DNA of 36,385 nucleotides from JAEUKQ01 sp964414755. Its GTDB lineage: Bacteria > Pseudomonadota > Alphaproteobacteria > JAEUKQ01. The position numbers and the translations under genes are program-made. The notes under the pieces were generated by a model. It ran no database searches. It was not told where the DNA came from and saw nothing but the letters and a program-made list of their open reading frames with translations. Location: contig CAYPXH010000012.1 of NCBI GenBank assembly GCA_964414755.1, positions 1-36,385 of the forward strand, given 5' to 3'. Shown here piece after piece: positions 9,180 through 17,825 of this stretch (its first letter is position 1; each line of letters begins with the position of its first letter).

Positions 9180-10675
9180 CCAACCAAACTTTTTTACTGC
9201 GAACAGGCTTAATGATTCAGGGTACCGCATCACATGTTGGAAAATCACTTATTACAGCAGGATTATGCCGTTTATTACAACGGTTTGGGGTGCGTGTTGC
9301 ACCTTTTAAACCCCAGAACATGTCAAATAATGCGGCTGTCACAGATGATGGTGGCGAGATTGGCCGTGCACAGGCCTTACAAGCTTATGCCAGCGTGATA
9401 TCAACCAGTGTTCATCTAAATCCTGTTTTGTTGAAACCGGAACCTCATCATAAATGTCAAATTATTTTGCAAGGACGGTGGTGGAAAACTGTATCCGCAC
9501 AGCAGTTTCATCATTTAAAGCACCAGCTAATGCCTAAAATTTTAGAAAGTTACTATTATTTGCAAAATAAATATCAGTTTATTATTACAGAGGGGGCAGG
9601 CAGTCCAGCAGAAATAAATCTACGTACAAATGATATAGCTAATATGGGGTTTGCGGAAGTTGTTGATATTCCAGTTATTTTAGTAGCCGATGTTGAACGT
9701 GGTGGTTCTATAGCAAGTGTTTTGGGGACACACGGTTTATTGTCGCCATCAGAACGTCAGAGAATCAAGGGAGTTATTATTAATAAATTTCGTGGTGATG
9801 TTCATTTATTTGATGGCGCTATTCAAATAATTCAAGAAAAAACAACCTGGCCTGTTTTAGGAGTAATTCCTTATTTTCCTATACTACAAAATCTACCTGC
9901 CGAAGATAGCTTATCTATTCCATCGATAAAAAAACAAGGTAAGATTCGTATTGCCGTTCCTTTATTGCCATATCGTTCCAATATGGACGATCTTGACCCT
10001 CTAAATGCTGAAGATGACGTGGAATTACTGACCGTAAAAGCTGGCGAGGCAATTCCAGGAAACTGTCATGCTGTTATTTTGACTGGATCTAAATCAACAA
10101 TAGCCGATCTTAAATTTTTAAAACAGCAAGGATGGGATATTGATCTGAAAGCCCATTATCGGCGTGGTGGATATATTATTGGTTTATGTGGCGGATTCCA
10201 AATGCTGGGAAATAATCTTGTAGATGCGACGGGGCTTGAAGGTCAACAGAAGCAAGCCTTAGGTCTTGGATATTTTGATATGACAACCACCATGAATGCC
10301 CAAAAAATTATTCGTCAGCAGCGTGCTACCGAATTGTTGGATAATATGATCGTTGATGGGTACGAGATCCACTTGGGTCAAAGCATAGGTCCTGCAACCA
10401 GTAGGCCTTGGCTAAGATTTGAGGACGGTCAATTTGATGGTGCTGTGACGGCAGACAATCGTGTTTTGGGCTGTTATGTACATGGTTTGTTTATGAATGA
10501 TCAATTCCGTCATACCTTTTTAAGGCGCATTTTAAATAATTTTTCTTCATCATTGAATTTTAGCTATAAAATAGACCACATATTAAGTGATTGGGCTGAA
10601 CATTTGCGGGCTAACCTTAACCCTCAATTTATTCAGAGCCTATTATCATTAACGAAATCGGTAGTACCATTATAA
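9176..10675 (+). CDS. cobQ: Cobyric acid synthase (glutamine-hydrolysing)
   Basis: CobQ, 499 aa. It amidates side chains b, d, e and g of adenosylcobyrinic acid a,c-diamide using glutamine and ATP. The TTG start overlaps the cobO stop in a TTGA arrangement and has GCAGGAA about 7 nt upstream. The N-terminal dethiobiotin-synthetase-like ATPase domain has MIQGTASHVGKS and PFKPQNMSNNAAVT. The C-terminal class I amidotransferase domain has the nucleophile C338 in GLCGGFQMLG and the triad histidine H436 in GCYVHGLF. All key residues are present. The last 47 bp overlap the 3' end of the convergent cobD gene, an unusually long overlap for this locus. Confidence 0.96.
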   Translation: MTNQTFLLRTGLMIQGTASHVGKSLITAGLCRLLQRFGVRVAPFKPQNMSNNAAVTDDGGEIGRAQALQAYASVISTSVHLNPVLLKPEPHHKCQIILQGRWWKTVSAQQFHHLKHQLMPKILESYYYLQNKYQFIITEGAGSPAEINLRTNDIANMGFAEVVDIPVILVADVERGGSIASVLGTHGLLSPSERQRIKGVIINKFRGDVHLFDGAIQIIQEKTTWPVLGVIPYFPILQNLPAEDSLSIPSIKKQGKIRIAVPLLPYRSNMDDLDPLNAEDDVELLTVKAGEAIPGNCHAVILTGSKSTIADLKFLKQQGWDIDLKAHYRRGGYIIGLCGGFQMLGNNLVDATGLEGQQKQALGLGYFDMTTTMNAQKIIRQQRATELLDNMIVDGYEIHLGQSIGPATSRPWLRFEDGQFDGAVTADNRVLGCYVHGLFMNDQFRHTFLRRILNNFSSSLNFSYKIDHILSDWAEHLRANLNPQFIQSLLSLTKSVVPL

Positions 10676-11666
10676 ACAGTAGCATCAGCAAACAAGATGC
10701 GACGTAAAGATTTATACCTTGTTTTAGATGGGTAAGATTAGCATCCTGGCCTGTCGCATGAAACCACGGATTATCACTATAATTACCATCGTAGTAACGC
10801 GGACCACCTAGGCGAATATTTAAAAGTCCTGCCATGGCCGCCTCGGGCCATCCGGCGTTTGGCGATGCGTGTAGACGTGCATCATGCCACATAGACTTAA
10901 GTCCTCTCTGAGCAGATTTTATTCCATAAATCAGCAAGCCAGATAAAACGATCAGAAAACCAGCTAGTCGGGCTGGTATTAAATTTAATACATCGTCGGT
11001 ACGTGCAGCTGCCCAGCCATAATACAAATATCGTGATGTACGATGTCCAATCATACTATCTGCAGTATTAATTAGCTTATAAACGATAATTCCTGGTAGT
11101 CCAGCAATAACCAGCCAGAAGAAAGGGGCAACAACGCCATCATTATAACTTTCAGAAAGTGATTCAAGTGCTGCTCTGCTAATTTCAGTTTCTTGTAAGT
11201 CTTTTGTATCTCTACCAACAATTTTTCCAACAGCATCCCTAGCTTTTTCTATATCTTGTAGTTTCAGATGATGTTCTACAATTTTGACATGATGGTAAAG
11301 GCTGTTTTGTGCTAGAAAGATGCCTGCAAATATCCCTAAAATTATCCAACCCCACGAGAATTGTAGCATATATTCTTGGAATAACCAAGCAATGCTTCCA
11401 AAAATGATAATAAGCAAAATTAGGTGTATTATTCCCCATATACGTTGGAATGCGGGTAATTTTTTGGTGTAGTTAATAAAATTATCTAGTAGATTTATTA
11501 CCCAACCGAAAAGACAGACCGGATGCGGAATACGCCTATAAACTGCTGGTGGGTCACCAATGATTACATCACTGAACCAAGCAAGCATTGCAATTAATAA
11601 AATTAACGTTGGACTTGTCCAAATCATTATATTTAATAAATTAAGTGTTACATTATTATTCATCAT
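10629..11666 (-). CDS. cobD: Adenosylcobinamide-phosphate synthase
   Basis: CobD/CbiB integral membrane enzyme, about 345 aa. It attaches the aminopropanol (phosphate) linker made by CobC to cobyric acid. Hydrophobic helices occur along the length, and the conserved DVIIGDPPAVYRRIPHPVCLFGWVI begins about residue 32 (given in two parts: DVIIGDPP and RRIPHPVCLFG). RDTKDL, SLSESYNDGVVAPFFW, NTADSMIGHR and SPNAGWPEAAMAGLL are diagnostic. The longest frame begins at TTG 11684, only 3 bp from the divergent cbiX start. The tandem ATGs at 11666 and 11663 are more plausible, but no clear ribosome site decides between them. The 3' end overlaps cobQ. Confidence 0.93.
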   Translation of the reverse strand: MMNNNVTLNLLNIMIWTSPTLILLIAMLAWFSDVIIGDPPAVYRRIPHPVCLFGWVINLLDNFINYTKKLPAFQRIWGIIHLILLIIIFGSIAWLFQEYMLQFSWGWIILGIFAGIFLAQNSLYHHVKIVEHHLKLQDIEKARDAVGKIVGRDTKDLQETEISRAALESLSESYNDGVVAPFFWLVIAGLPGIIVYKLINTADSMIGHRTSRYLYYGWAAARTDDVLNLIPARLAGFLIVLSGLLIYGIKSAQRGLKSMWHDARLHASPNAGWPEAAMAGLLNIRLGGPRYYDGNYSDNPWFHATGQDANLTHLKQGINLYVASCLLMLLFIMVLPISLMIIGSE

Positions 11667-11687
11667 ATACATATAGAAGCACAATAT

Positions 11688-12647
11688 ATGACAAACAAAA
11701 AAATTGGAATTATGTTATGTGGTCATGGTAGCCGTGATGACCAAGCCATTAGAGAATTTAACCATTTTGTTCAGCGCTTTGCTGAAATATATCCAGAATA
11801 TCCGATCAGCAGTGGATTTTTGGAGTTTGCCCATCCAGTCATCAGACATGGACTTGAAACACTAAAGAATCATGGTATCCAGCATATTATTGCTTTGCCT
11901 ATCATGTTATTTGCTGCCGGACATGTTAAAAATGATATTCCTTCTGTGCTACAGCAATTTAGTGCTGAAAACTCATCAATTAAAATAGAATTTGGGCGTG
12001 ATTTTGCTATTGACCCAGCGCTGATCGCAGCAGCAGCGGAACGTATTATTTTTGCAGAAGAAAGCAGTAAGTTTCCAGATAGACAACGTCATGAAACGTT
12101 ATTATTGGTTGTTGGTCGTGGTACTTCCGACCCTGATGCAAATGCAAATATAGCAAAAATTAGCCGCATGCTTTGGGAAGGGATGGGTTTTGGTTGGGCT
12201 GAGGTAGCATACAGTGGTGTTACATATCCACGTGTTGACGAGTCGCTTGCCCACGCAGTAAAGCTTGGATATCAACGTATTATCGTTTTTCCTTACTTTT
12301 TATTTACAGGTGTTTTAGTTGATCGTATTTATGCCGCAACCGATCAGGCAGCAGCAAGAAATCCGAATATTGAATTTATTAAAGCTCCATATCTTAACGA
12401 TCACCCACTTGTACTTAAATCATTAAGAAATCGAATTGATGAAGTGTTGGTTGGAGAGAACGCTATGAATTGTCTATTGTGTAAATATCGTGAGGCGATT
12501 ATTGGTTATGAAGATGACAAAGGTCTTCCTCAGCAAGGCCACCACCACCATGTAGAGGGAATAGGAACTGATGCCGATCAACAATCAAAAAAACATCAAA
12601 AAACACAACAAAATGGTTCTGTTCTCTATAATCCTAAGACAATATAA
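11688..12647 (+). CDS. cbiX: CbiX-type sirohydrochlorin cobaltochelatase, long form
   Basis: Class II chelatase of the CbiX family, 319 aa, with two chelatase-like halves. Known long CbiX proteins insert Co2+ into sirohydrochlorin, the early cobalt route. The first half has LCGHGSRDDQAI with H13, GFLEFAHP with E46 and H49, and LPIMLFAAGHVKNDIP with H79. The second half starts with VVGRGTSDPDANAN, where the first-half histidine is replaced by Arg, as is usual for this type. The C-terminal tail (after about 260) carries a CLLC pair and a GHHHHVEG stretch, likely metal-binding and resembling the tails of cobalt-handling CbiX proteins. It leads the second rightward cobalamin run. The presence of both CbiX and CobN in one locus is noteworthy. 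Confidence 0.9.
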   Translation: MTNKKIGIMLCGHGSRDDQAIREFNHFVQRFAEIYPEYPISSGFLEFAHPVIRHGLETLKNHGIQHIIALPIMLFAAGHVKNDIPSVLQQFSAENSSIKIEFGRDFAIDPALIAAAAERIIFAEESSKFPDRQRHETLLLVVGRGTSDPDANANIAKISRMLWEGMGFGWAEVAYSGVTYPRVDESLAHAVKLGYQRIIVFPYFLFTGVLVDRIYAATDQAAARNPNIEFIKAPYLNDHPLVLKSLRNRIDEVLVGENAMNCLLCKYREAIIGYEDDKGLPQQGHHHHVEGIGTDADQQSKKHQKTQQNGSVLYNPKTI

Positions 12648-12677
12648 CTGCTATGATAGCAGAAGCACTTTATCCTA

Positions 12678-13334
12678 ATGACACAAAAAAATTCTAATAA
12701 GCGAACATATCTTTGTGATTCTGATGAAATATATCGGCAAAGTTTTGCAACGATTGCTGCTGAAGTTAATCTTGACCGTTATGACCCCTTGATAAGGCCT
12801 GTTTTACTTCGATTAATTCATGCATGTGGTATGACAGATATTATTGATAAAATCGTTGTTCATCCAGACTGGGTTATGGCTGTACGAAAAGCTTTGTCTG
12901 CAGGAAAAATTTTTTGTGACAGCAATATGACAAAAGTTGGGATTATAGAACGACACTTGCCAGCTGGTAGTCATATAGAATGTTTGCTTAGCAGTAATGA
13001 AACAAAGCTATATGCTAAAGAACATGGCTTAACTTTATCTGCAGCATCTTTGGCGATTTATAGTCGAAGATGGCGGGACGCAATTATCGTTATTGGTAAT
13101 GCACCAACAGCTTTATATGAATTTTTATATCAACTTGATTATTCTTTACACAAACCGGCGGCACTCATTGCCTTTCCAGTAGGGTTTGTTGGGGCAGTAG
13201 AGTCAAAGGATAGATTAATAAACGCGAAGATTGATGTTCCATTTATTACACTGCGTGGTCGATTGGGGGGAAGTGCTATCGCAGCAGCAGCATTGAATGC
13301 TATTCTAATAGAGAATGGTGCAATAAATGGTTAA
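12678..13334 (+). CDS. cobH: Precorrin-8X methylmutase
   Basis: CobH/CbiC, 218 aa. It moves the C-11 methyl group to C-12 to form hydrogenobyrinic acid (or cobyrinic acid in the cobalt route). The catalytic histidine is H48 in LLRLIHACGMTDI. The family segments FCDSNMTKVGI, IVIGNAPTALYEF, LIAFPVGFVGAVESKD and LRGRLGGSAIAAAALNAI are all recognisable. The ATG lacks a strong ribosome site and lies 31 bp after cbiX. Its 3' end overlaps cobL by 8 bp (the ATG of cobL sits in the last codons), showing tight coupling. Confidence 0.95.
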   Translation: MTQKNSNKRTYLCDSDEIYRQSFATIAAEVNLDRYDPLIRPVLLRLIHACGMTDIIDKIVVHPDWVMAVRKALSAGKIFCDSNMTKVGIIERHLPAGSHIECLLSSNETKLYAKEHGLTLSAASLAIYSRRWRDAIIVIGNAPTALYEFLYQLDYSLHKPAALIAFPVGFVGAVESKDRLINAKIDVPFITLRGRLGGSAIAAAALNAILIENGAING

Positions 13335-14541
13335 ACCTTGGCTGATCATCGTTGGAATGAACGAGCGCGGGTGGGCGGCACTGGATAAAAACTTGCAACA
13401 TGATATACAATCCGCCACACGTATTTTTGGTAACCCAAGGTTATTACAGCAAATACCTGTACCAGATGATCAGAAAACTACTTGGCAAAGCCCGTTATCA
13501 TTGTCAATTGATCACATCCTTAGCTTGCGCTCAAATCCGGTTGTTATATTATCAACTGGTGATCCAATGTGGTTTGGTATTGGTGCAACCCTAGCACGAT
13601 ACTTAACCGTACCCGAGATGCGCGTTGTTCCATCTGTTTCTGCTTTTTCAATGGTTAGTGCTAGACTGGCTTGGCCATTACACCAAACTTGGTGCGATAC
13701 GGTGCATGGACGACCGGTTCAACGGGTAAGAAATCTATTAGCTCCAAATCGCCGACTTATTTTACTAGGACATCATGAGAAAACACCTAATGAAATAGCA
13801 GAAATTCTAGCCGACATGGGCTATGAACATAGTATATTGCATATATTTGAACAAATGGAATGTTCCAACGAGAAACACACAACGGTTTTTGCTAAACAGT
13901 TATTAGAAAACAAATATTCGTTTAACCCTTATCATACAATTGCTATTGAATGCCAGGCGAAACCAAACAAACCGCTTATACCGAATATTATTGGTATACC
14001 GGATCATTTTTTTGTTCATCACGGGAAAATCACCAAGAGAGAGACGCGTTTATTAACCATATCCTCTTTAAGACCAGGTCAGGGAGATTGTTTATGGGAT
14101 GTTGGGGCAGGAACAGGTTCAATTTCAATTGAGTGGCTTAGGTCTGGTCAACAAATGACCGCTTATGCAATTGAGCATGATAAAGATCAGTTGGTATGTC
14201 TTGCAGATAATGCACGCTTCTTTGGTGTTGAGAATCTACATATTATTAAGGGTACAGCCCCGGATGTACTAAAAGACTTACCTACACCCCAAGCAATTTT
14301 TATCGGTGGGGGTGTTCAAAATCCATCGATGTTGGAATATTGTTGGGAACGGCTATCAGGTGGTGGAAGATTGGTAGTAAATGTCGTTAGTCTTGAGGGT
14401 GAAGTTCGGCTAATTGAGTGGCAAAAAAAATACGGTGGTAATTTGATGCGGCTTTCCATTCACCACCAAGAAAAAATGGGTGAATTAAGCGGATGGCGTG
14501 CTATGTTACCAATTATGCAATATGCGCATGTCAAGGTATAA
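13327..14541 (+). CDS. cobL: Precorrin-6Y C5,15-methyltransferase (decarboxylating)
   Basis: CobL, 404 aa, a natural fusion of CbiE-like and CbiT-like halves. It methylates C-5 and C-15 and decarboxylates the C-12 acetate. The N-terminal tetrapyrrole methylase domain has IIVGMNERGW, VILSTGDPMWFGIG and VVPSVSAFSMVSARL. The C-terminal class I methyltransferase domain (from about 240) has the SAM-binding LWDVGAGTGSISIEWL and IFIGGGVQNP. It overlaps cobH by 8 bp and is followed 12 bp later by cobI. A fused CobL is typical of the aerobic alphaproteobacterial pathway but does not by itself prove the route. Confidence 0.95.
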   Translation: MVKPWLIIVGMNERGWAALDKNLQHDIQSATRIFGNPRLLQQIPVPDDQKTTWQSPLSLSIDHILSLRSNPVVILSTGDPMWFGIGATLARYLTVPEMRVVPSVSAFSMVSARLAWPLHQTWCDTVHGRPVQRVRNLLAPNRRLILLGHHEKTPNEIAEILADMGYEHSILHIFEQMECSNEKHTTVFAKQLLENKYSFNPYHTIAIECQAKPNKPLIPNIIGIPDHFFVHHGKITKRETRLLTISSLRPGQGDCLWDVGAGTGSISIEWLRSGQQMTAYAIEHDKDQLVCLADNARFFGVENLHIIKGTAPDVLKDLPTPQAIFIGGGVQNPSMLEYCWERLSGGGRLVVNVVSLEGEVRLIEWQKKYGGNLMRLSIHHQEKMGELSGWRAMLPIMQYAHVKV

Positions 14542-14553
14542 AAGGTTTGTAAC

Positions 14554-15258
14554 GTGCAAAATGAAGCTCTTATTTGGGGTGTTGGTGTTGGTCCTGGTGA
14601 TCCTGGCTTGCTTACAGTGAATGCAATAAAACATATTCAGGCCTGTAATATTTTAGCTTTCCCAACCGAGGAGAGCGGTCGCAGCCGCGCCTATGATACC
14701 GTGAAAGACTATGTCAAGCAAGATTCAACAAAATATCCTTTCATCTTGCCGTTGCACCAAAGCCAAGAACAGCGTCAACAATTTTATCAAAAACAAGCAC
14801 GTTTTTTTAAAAGTGTTGCAGAAAAGGGGCAAAAAGTAGTCGTTTTGTGTGAAGGCGACCCGCTATTATACGGTTCTTTTCAATATGTTTTACATGAATT
14901 AATCGATAGCCAACAGGTTGGTATTGTTCCGGGAATTTCATCGGTCAATGCTGGTGCGGCTATGGCATATTGGCCGTTAATTTCAGGTAACGAAACCATG
15001 CTGGTTTTGCCGGCAACACTTGATGAAGACCAACTAAAACAGCAATTACAATTTTGCACCACGGCAATTATTTTGAAGGTAGGTCGCCATTTACCCAAGA
15101 TAAAGAAAGTTCTATCTTTAATGTCTGGCTACGAACAAGCGTTGTTGATCGAGAATATATCAGTCAATGGCCAGCACATTAGTTTGCTGCATCAGGTTTG
15201 TGCTAATGATGTTTCCTATTTTTCATTGATTTTATGGCGTCGTGAAACACATGATTAA
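14554..15258 (+). CDS. cobI: Precorrin-2 C20-methyltransferase
   Basis: CobI/CbiL, 234 aa, a SAM-dependent tetrapyrrole methylase that adds the C-20 methyl group. The start is GTG with AAAGG 8 nt upstream. The N-terminal GVGVGPGDPGLLTVNAI (about 9-25) is the family signature. VVVLCEGDPLLYGSFQYVL and GIVPGISSVNAGAAMAYWPLI mark the substrate and SAM cleft. The protein is slightly short at the C terminus but within the family range. The 3' end overlaps the following fusion gene by 8 bp if that gene starts at ATG 15251. Confidence 0.94.
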   Translation: MQNEALIWGVGVGPGDPGLLTVNAIKHIQACNILAFPTEESGRSRAYDTVKDYVKQDSTKYPFILPLHQSQEQRQQFYQKQARFFKSVAEKGQKVVVLCEGDPLLYGSFQYVLHELIDSQQVGIVPGISSVNAGAAMAYWPLISGNETMLVLPATLDEDQLKQQLQFCTTAIILKVGRHLPKIKKVLSLMSGYEQALLIENISVNGQHISLLHQVCANDVSYFSLILWRRETHD

Positions 15259-17059
15259 CCTGGTTTTGTTAAGTAAAAGTGGATTTATTTTAGCTGACAT
15301 GCTTCAAAAGCATTATAAGGGTCAACTTGTTCTATACGGCTTTCGTAGGAGTTTCTTTGAAAAACTGCCCGAATATAAAATTGATTATTACTATGATCAT
15401 CTGCCAACGTTGTTACAGGAATTATTTATGCGGCAGGAAGCTATTATTGTTGCCGCCGCTACTGGGATAGTTGTTCGTTCGCTAGCGCCTTTAATACAGG
15501 ATAAATCACAAGAAGCGCCAGTTCTTGTTATATCGCCGGATGGGTCTTATATTATCCCATTACTAGGGGGACATCGTGGTGGTAATAAACTCGCGCGTGA
15601 AATTGCAGGAGTTCTTGGTGGTACTGCTGTTTTAACTAATCCAAGTGATTATCATTTAGGGTTTGGGTTTGACGATTGGCCTGCTGGGTGGAAAATAAAC
15701 CAGCCCGACAAGCTTAAAAATATAATAAGTAACTTAAATAACGGAGAAAAGATCCGTTTAGTCCAGGATATAGATCTTTATCCCAACCACTGGTCATCAT
15801 TTATTATCAATAATCAGTCAAAAAATACAGTCAGGATTTCCTACACTAATAATATGAACTCAGATGAATTGAATGTCTATCCATCGATTTTGGCTTTGGG
15901 TGTTGGTTGTGTTAGTCAAGCTCAGTCTGATGTGATGTTACAGCATATTTTTAAAACCTTGGATTTCTATAAATTATCGCGTTATTCAATTGCATGCATT
16001 GTTTCGGTTGAACAAAAAATGGCTGAAAAATCGATTCAAGATTTGTCGGAAACCTTGAGTGTTCCAAGCCGTTTTTTCTCTGTTGAACAACTCTTACAAC
16101 AAACAGATAAGTTAACGCAAAAATCAGAGACCGTTTTTAGGGAATTAGGTTGTTGGGGTGTTGCCGAAGCAGCTGCGCTTGCAGCTGTTGGTTTGGAAGG
16201 AAAATTGCTGGTACCAAAACAAAAGGGAGATGGAGTAACCTGTGCTATTGCCATTGCCAAGGATATTATTGACCCCAATCGGATTGGACACGCGCGTGGT
16301 AAATTAATGTTGGTAGGTCTGGGGCCAGGCAACGATGGCAATAGAACGATTGGTGTGCATACTGCTTTAGATAAAGCCGATTATATTGTTGGGTATCGCG
16401 GTTATTTCAATCTTCTTCCAACTTTTGCGCGGCATAAAAACTGTTGTGTTTATGAGATTGGTCAAGAGATTGAGCGTGTTGACCATGCAATTAAACTTGC
16501 TTTACTTGGTTATCAAGTGGCATTACTTGGTTCTGGGGATAGTGGTATCTATGGAATGGCGAGTTTAACTTTTGAGCGGTTAAGTGTGCACGAGAATCCC
16601 CTAGCGCTGTTAATTGATGTTGTGGTTTATCCTGGGGTGACAGCGATGATCGCAGCCGCAGCAAAGACAGGTGCAATTCTTGGGCATGATTTTTGCGCGA
16701 TATCGTTATCGGATTTATTAACACCTCGTTATATTATTGAAGATAGGGTGCAATCAGCGATCAATTCAGATTTTGTGATAGCATTTTACAACCCTGTTTC
16801 TCAAAAAAGGCAATCTTTGTTTTTAGAGGTGCAAGAATGGTTAAAAAACAAAAGACCCTATCATACACCAGTGGTTGTTGCACGTTCTGTTGGTCGTGCT
16901 GATGAAAAGATAACGATAACAACCCTTGATAAACTATCAACTACTATTGTTGATATGAATACGGTCGTTATTGTTGGTAATAGTAGTAGCCGATTTCTTA
17001 AAAATACATATGGACAACAATGGGTTTATACCCCGCGTGGGTATCAGGATAAAATATGA
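15251..17059 (+). CDS. cobJ: CbiG (cobalt-precorrin-5A hydrolase-like) - CobJ (precorrin-3B C17-methyltransferase) fusion
   Basis: Two-domain fusion, 602 aa from ATG 15251. A GTG three codons earlier is possible, but ATG 15251 recreates the 8-bp overlap style of the locus. Residues about 1-345 are CbiG-like: AAATGIVVRSLAPL and PLLGGHRGGNKLAREIA belong to the N-terminal lactonase-type region. ALGVGCVSQAQSD and LGCWGVAEAAALAAVG...KQKGDGVTCAIA belong to the C-terminal CobE-like region. From about 350 the CobJ/CbiH domain has LMLVGLGPGNDGNRT, YIVGYRGYFNLL, VALLGSGDSGIYGMA and VYPGVTAMIAAAAKTG. CobJ performs C-17 methylation with ring contraction. CbiG opens the resulting lactone in the anaerobic pathway, so the fusion points to a mixed route. 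Confidence 0.92.
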   Translation: MINLVLLSKSGFILADMLQKHYKGQLVLYGFRRSFFEKLPEYKIDYYYDHLPTLLQELFMRQEAIIVAAATGIVVRSLAPLIQDKSQEAPVLVISPDGSYIIPLLGGHRGGNKLAREIAGVLGGTAVLTNPSDYHLGFGFDDWPAGWKINQPDKLKNIISNLNNGEKIRLVQDIDLYPNHWSSFIINNQSKNTVRISYTNNMNSDELNVYPSILALGVGCVSQAQSDVMLQHIFKTLDFYKLSRYSIACIVSVEQKMAEKSIQDLSETLSVPSRFFSVEQLLQQTDKLTQKSETVFRELGCWGVAEAAALAAVGLEGKLLVPKQKGDGVTCAIAIAKDIIDPNRIGHARGKLMLVGLGPGNDGNRTIGVHTALDKADYIVGYRGYFNLLPTFARHKNCCVYEIGQEIERVDHAIKLALLGYQVALLGSGDSGIYGMASLTFERLSVHENPLALLIDVVVYPGVTAMIAAAAKTGAILGHDFCAISLSDLLTPRYIIEDRVQSAINSDFVIAFYNPVSQKRQSLFLEVQEWLKNKRPYHTPVVVARSVGRADEKITITTLDKLSTTIVDMNTVVIVGNSSSRFLKNTYGQQWVYTPRGYQDKI

Positions 17060-17823
17060 CAGTTCATTTTATTGGTGCCGGACCTGGGGCTTCGGATCTC
17101 ATCACATTACGTGGCTATAATTTATTAATTAATTGCCCGGTTGTGTTATATGCAGGCTCATTGGTGCCGGTTGATTTGCTAAAGCATGTAAGGCCAGATA
17201 CTCAACTAATCGATACTGCTTCTCTTAGCCTCCCAGAAATTATTGAACATATTGAACAAGCCCATCAGACAGGTTTTGATGTAGTTAGGTTACATTCTGG
17301 TGATCCAAGTATCTATGGTGCGATTGCTGAACAAATTTCTGAACTTAAAAAACGACATATTCCTTTTAATATTGTTCCGGGTGTTTCATCATTTGCAGCA
17401 GCTGCTGCTGTTTTAGAGCGCGAATTAACCTTACCTGCAATATCACAGACCGTTATATTAACCAGAGTTGAAGGTAAGGCTAGCCCTATGCCCAAGAACG
17501 AGAGTTTAGAAAATTTGGCAGCAGCACGGGCAACAATGATTTTTTATTTATCCATTCGCCGGTTGCGTTATATTGTACGGACATTAATACCTTTTTATGG
17601 ACCAAAATGTCCAGTTGCGGTTTGCTATCGGATTAGTTGGCCTGATCAACTTATTGTTCGGGGAGAGCTTCAAGATATTGTTGAAAAGACTAAACCTTTT
17701 TCGATTACACGAACGGCTTTGGTAATTGTAGGAACAGTTCTTACAGCTGAATTATTACAAAATAGCCATCTCTATGATCCTGAATATGAACATATTTTTC
17801 GTAATAAAACCGGACAGGATTAA
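17056..17823 (+). CDS. cobM: Precorrin-4 C11-methyltransferase
   Basis: CobM/CbiF, 255 aa, SAM-dependent tetrapyrrole methylase adding the C-11 methyl group. The N-terminal VHFIGAGPGASDLITLRG, YAGSLVP, VVRLHSGDPSIYGAI and NIVPGVSSFAAAAAVL segments are diagnostic, as is ILTRVEGKASPMP. It overlaps the cobJ fusion stop by 4 bp (ATGA), so translation is probably coupled. It ends the rightward run, and only two bases separate its stop from the convergent cobK end. No obvious intrinsic terminator lies between. Confidence 0.95.
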   Translation: MTVHFIGAGPGASDLITLRGYNLLINCPVVLYAGSLVPVDLLKHVRPDTQLIDTASLSLPEIIEHIEQAHQTGFDVVRLHSGDPSIYGAIAEQISELKKRHIPFNIVPGVSSFAAAAAVLERELTLPAISQTVILTRVEGKASPMPKNESLENLAAARATMIFYLSIRRLRYIVRTLIPFYGPKCPVAVCYRISWPDQLIVRGELQDIVEKTKPFSITRTALVIVGTVLTAELLQNSHLYDPEYEHIFRNKTGQD

Positions 17824-17825
17824 AA

